Source: an uncultured Bacilli bacterium (GTDB lineage Bacteria; Bacillota_I; Bacilli_A; RF39; UBA660). From it: a stretch of 14,138 nucleotides of DNA. Made by a program: the position numbers and the translations under genes. Shown here in pieces: positions 13,248 through 14,138 of this stretch. Under the pieces are notes generated by a model. It was not told where the DNA came from. It made no database searches and worked only from the letters and a program-made list of their open reading frames with translations. The DNA lies in contig CANQOD010000014.1 in assembly GCA_947625395.1 (NCBI GenBank), forward strand, positions 1 to 14,138, written 5' to 3'. Each line of letters opens with the position of its first letter. The stretch's first letter is position 1.

Positions 13248-13865
13248 CTAGCTATCCACGCTTTCTCTATTCATATACTGTCTAAATTTTTCTAAGACAG
13301 GTGGTGCATATGTTTTTAAGTTTTCTTGCGAACGATACTTTTCAATTTCTTCTAATAGTGCATGATGATTGACCGTTGGCTGTTCAAGTTCAAGAAGTTC
13401 TAAATATTGTAAACTAATGGCCTGAAAAAAGGCATCTGTTTCTCGACGTAAATGTTGTAAAACTGCTTGATAATAAGGATAGTCCTGCACTGTTTGTTCA
13501 TCATATATCTTTAGAATTTCCGGTTCAAATAAAGCATCATACAGCTCTTTTTTCCATTTGAATCCATCAGTCGTATCATAGACATATCCATCTTTTTCCA
13601 CCCAAGAATGATTTGGATAATCTTCTTTAGGAAGACAATTGATATTGCCGTGAACAAGATGAAAAGACGACATAGCGGTTGTTAATAGAATGGACATTTG
13701 ATAGCAATTGCCCCTACAGCATGGCTTAGAAAGCAAGAGGACAGAAGCTGGCAATCCAGCTACTTTTTGCTTTCGCAAATTCTCCTTTAATGTTTCCTCA
13801 TAAGGCGCAATCCAATGCTGTGCTATAAAGGAATGATACTCTTCTATTGTTGGTTCAAAATACAT
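13248..13865 (-). CDS. Transglutaminase-like Cys-His-Asp protein (hypothetical)
   Basis: The 205-aa protein has no signal peptide or membrane helix. Cys54 (GNCYQMS), His86 (NHSWVEKDG) and Asp97 (YVYDTTDGF) are spaced and set in contexts like the catalytic triad of the bacterial transglutaminase-like (papain-fold) superfamily. Cys49 and Cys50 just before Cys54 make an unusual CC-x3-C cluster. The C-terminal half is helical and unrecognised. I start at the ATG at 13865: the frame extends to a TTG at 13883, but AAAAGGGG lies properly upstream of 13865 and the promoter at 13895-13923 gives a leader of about 23 bases that begins close to or beyond that TTG. Substrate and activity (peptidase, transferase or other) cannot be read from the sequence. 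Confidence 0.7.
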   Translation of the reverse strand: MYFEPTIEEYHSFIAQHWIAPYEETLKENLRKQKVAGLPASVLLLSKPCCRGNCYQMSILLTTAMSSFHLVHGNINCLPKEDYPNHSWVEKDGYVYDTTDGFKWKKELYDALFEPEILKIYDEQTVQDYPYYQAVLQHLRRETDAFFQAISLQYLELLELEQPTVNHHALLEEIEKYRSQENLKTYAPPVLEKFRQYMNRESVDS

Positions 13866-13894
13866 AAAAAAGCCCCTTTTCAAAATCCGGGCTT
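13866..13894 (-). terminator. Terminator-like hairpin overlapping a promoter
   Basis: On the minus strand AAGCCC (13889-13894) pairs with GGGCTT (13870-13875), and the right arm is followed by more T, six in a row, ending at the ATG of the downstream gene. It should stop read-through from the SpoIIM-like gene. The right arm also carries part of the Shine-Dalgarno sequence of the downstream gene. Confidence 0.55.
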
Positions 13895-13923
13895 ATTATA
13901 CATTACATTTTCTTCTCTGTCAA
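13895..13923 (-). promoter_or_regulatory. Perfect consensus sigma-A promoter
   Basis: On the minus strand TTGACA (13918-13923) and TATAAT (13895-13900) are separated by exactly 17 bases, a full match to the consensus. The -35 overlaps the stop of the upstream gene. Initiation near 13888 would fall inside the left arm of the hairpin at 13866-13894. Confidence 0.8.
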
Positions 13924-14138
13924 ACAAGACGTAGTAACACAGGAGCTAAAAAAACTTCCATTAATGAGAGAAAACAAAAAGCAATCAAGACAAATCCTAA
14001 AACGCCTAAATATCTCTGCATTGCATATTTTAGAGAAATCTCTTTTTTAAAAAACAAGACGGCCGTTAACTTTCCTGCAAATCTTAAGGCATAAAAACAA
14101 AGAAAAATGGTCAATAAAAGTCCTAATATTTGATGTGG
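13920..14138 (-). CDS. C-terminal part of a SpoIIM-like membrane protein (partial)
   Basis: The frame stays open to the window edge, so only the last 72 residues are seen, and the apparent TTG start at 14114 is not real. Two hydrophobic segments are visible: PHQILGLLLTIFLCFYALRF near the edge, and LGVLGFVLIAFCFLSLMEVF close to the end, separated by a basic loop. The PH before the first helix, the ALRFAGKL that follows it, and MEVFLAP near the C-terminus resemble the SpoIIM/DUF95 family, whose Bacillus member acts in engulfment during sporulation. Family members also occur in non-sporulating bacteria. The assignment rests on a short fragment. Confidence 0.5.
   Translation of the reverse strand, partial: PHQILGLLLTIFLCFYALRFAGKLTAVLFFKKEISLKYAMQRYLGVLGFVLIAFCFLSLMEVFLAPVLLRLV

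Noticed and set aside
1..14138. CRISPR array, insertion sequence or prophage
   Set aside because: No regularly spaced direct repeats, transposase or phage structural genes are visible on either strand.

Overview
The window looks like chromosomal DNA of a low-GC Bacillota bacterium. It uses the standard code: TGA is a stop, as in the xerD/deoB ATGA overlap, and Trp is TGG. The MnmA insert containing NNDILGNP resembles MnmA of the Erysipelotrichia/Mollicutes side of Bacilli, and the xerD-deoB pair is arranged as in Bacillus. I suggest an Erysipelotrichia-like or related uncultured Bacilli lineage, without a species.

Layout. (1) 1-1506, plus strand: an unrecognised 250-aa protein followed, one base after its stop, by tcdA (tRNA ct6A formation). 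(2) 1529-2502: lexA on the minus strand, convergent with tcdA through a shared terminator and divergent from a 53-aa single-pass membrane protein gene that is the main find. The space between lexA and that gene holds two sigma-A promoters and four LexA-box-like palindromes, two of them inside promoter spacers. (3) 2568-6029: polA-mutM, with its own promoter but no visible terminator separating it from the SOS-type gene. (4) 6083-7944, minus strand: tmcAL-gmk. (5) 8039-10122, plus strand: xerD-deoB, whose promoter shares its -35 region with the divergent tmcAL promoter. (6) 10158-11235: a small Asn/Gln-rich minus-strand ORF and about 0.9 kb of very AT-rich DNA without a convincing gene but with several hairpins, repeats and a minus-strand promoter candidate. 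(7) 11236-14138, all minus strand: an unrecognised HTH protein as a monocistronic unit, mnmA, a Cys-His-Asp (transglutaminase-like) protein, and the C-terminal end of a SpoIIM-like membrane protein cut by the window edge.

Much of the window serves genome maintenance (LexA, putative SOS division inhibitor, Pol I, Fpg, XerD) and tRNA modification (TcdA, TmcAL, MnmA), with nucleotide metabolism (Gmk, DeoB). The lexA/small-gene arrangement matches that of yneA in Bacillus and sosA in Staphylococcus, where the neighbour of lexA is an SOS-induced membrane protein that halts division. Here the protein is unusually short. Several convergent or isolated units end in hairpins whose loop or arm contains the stop codon.
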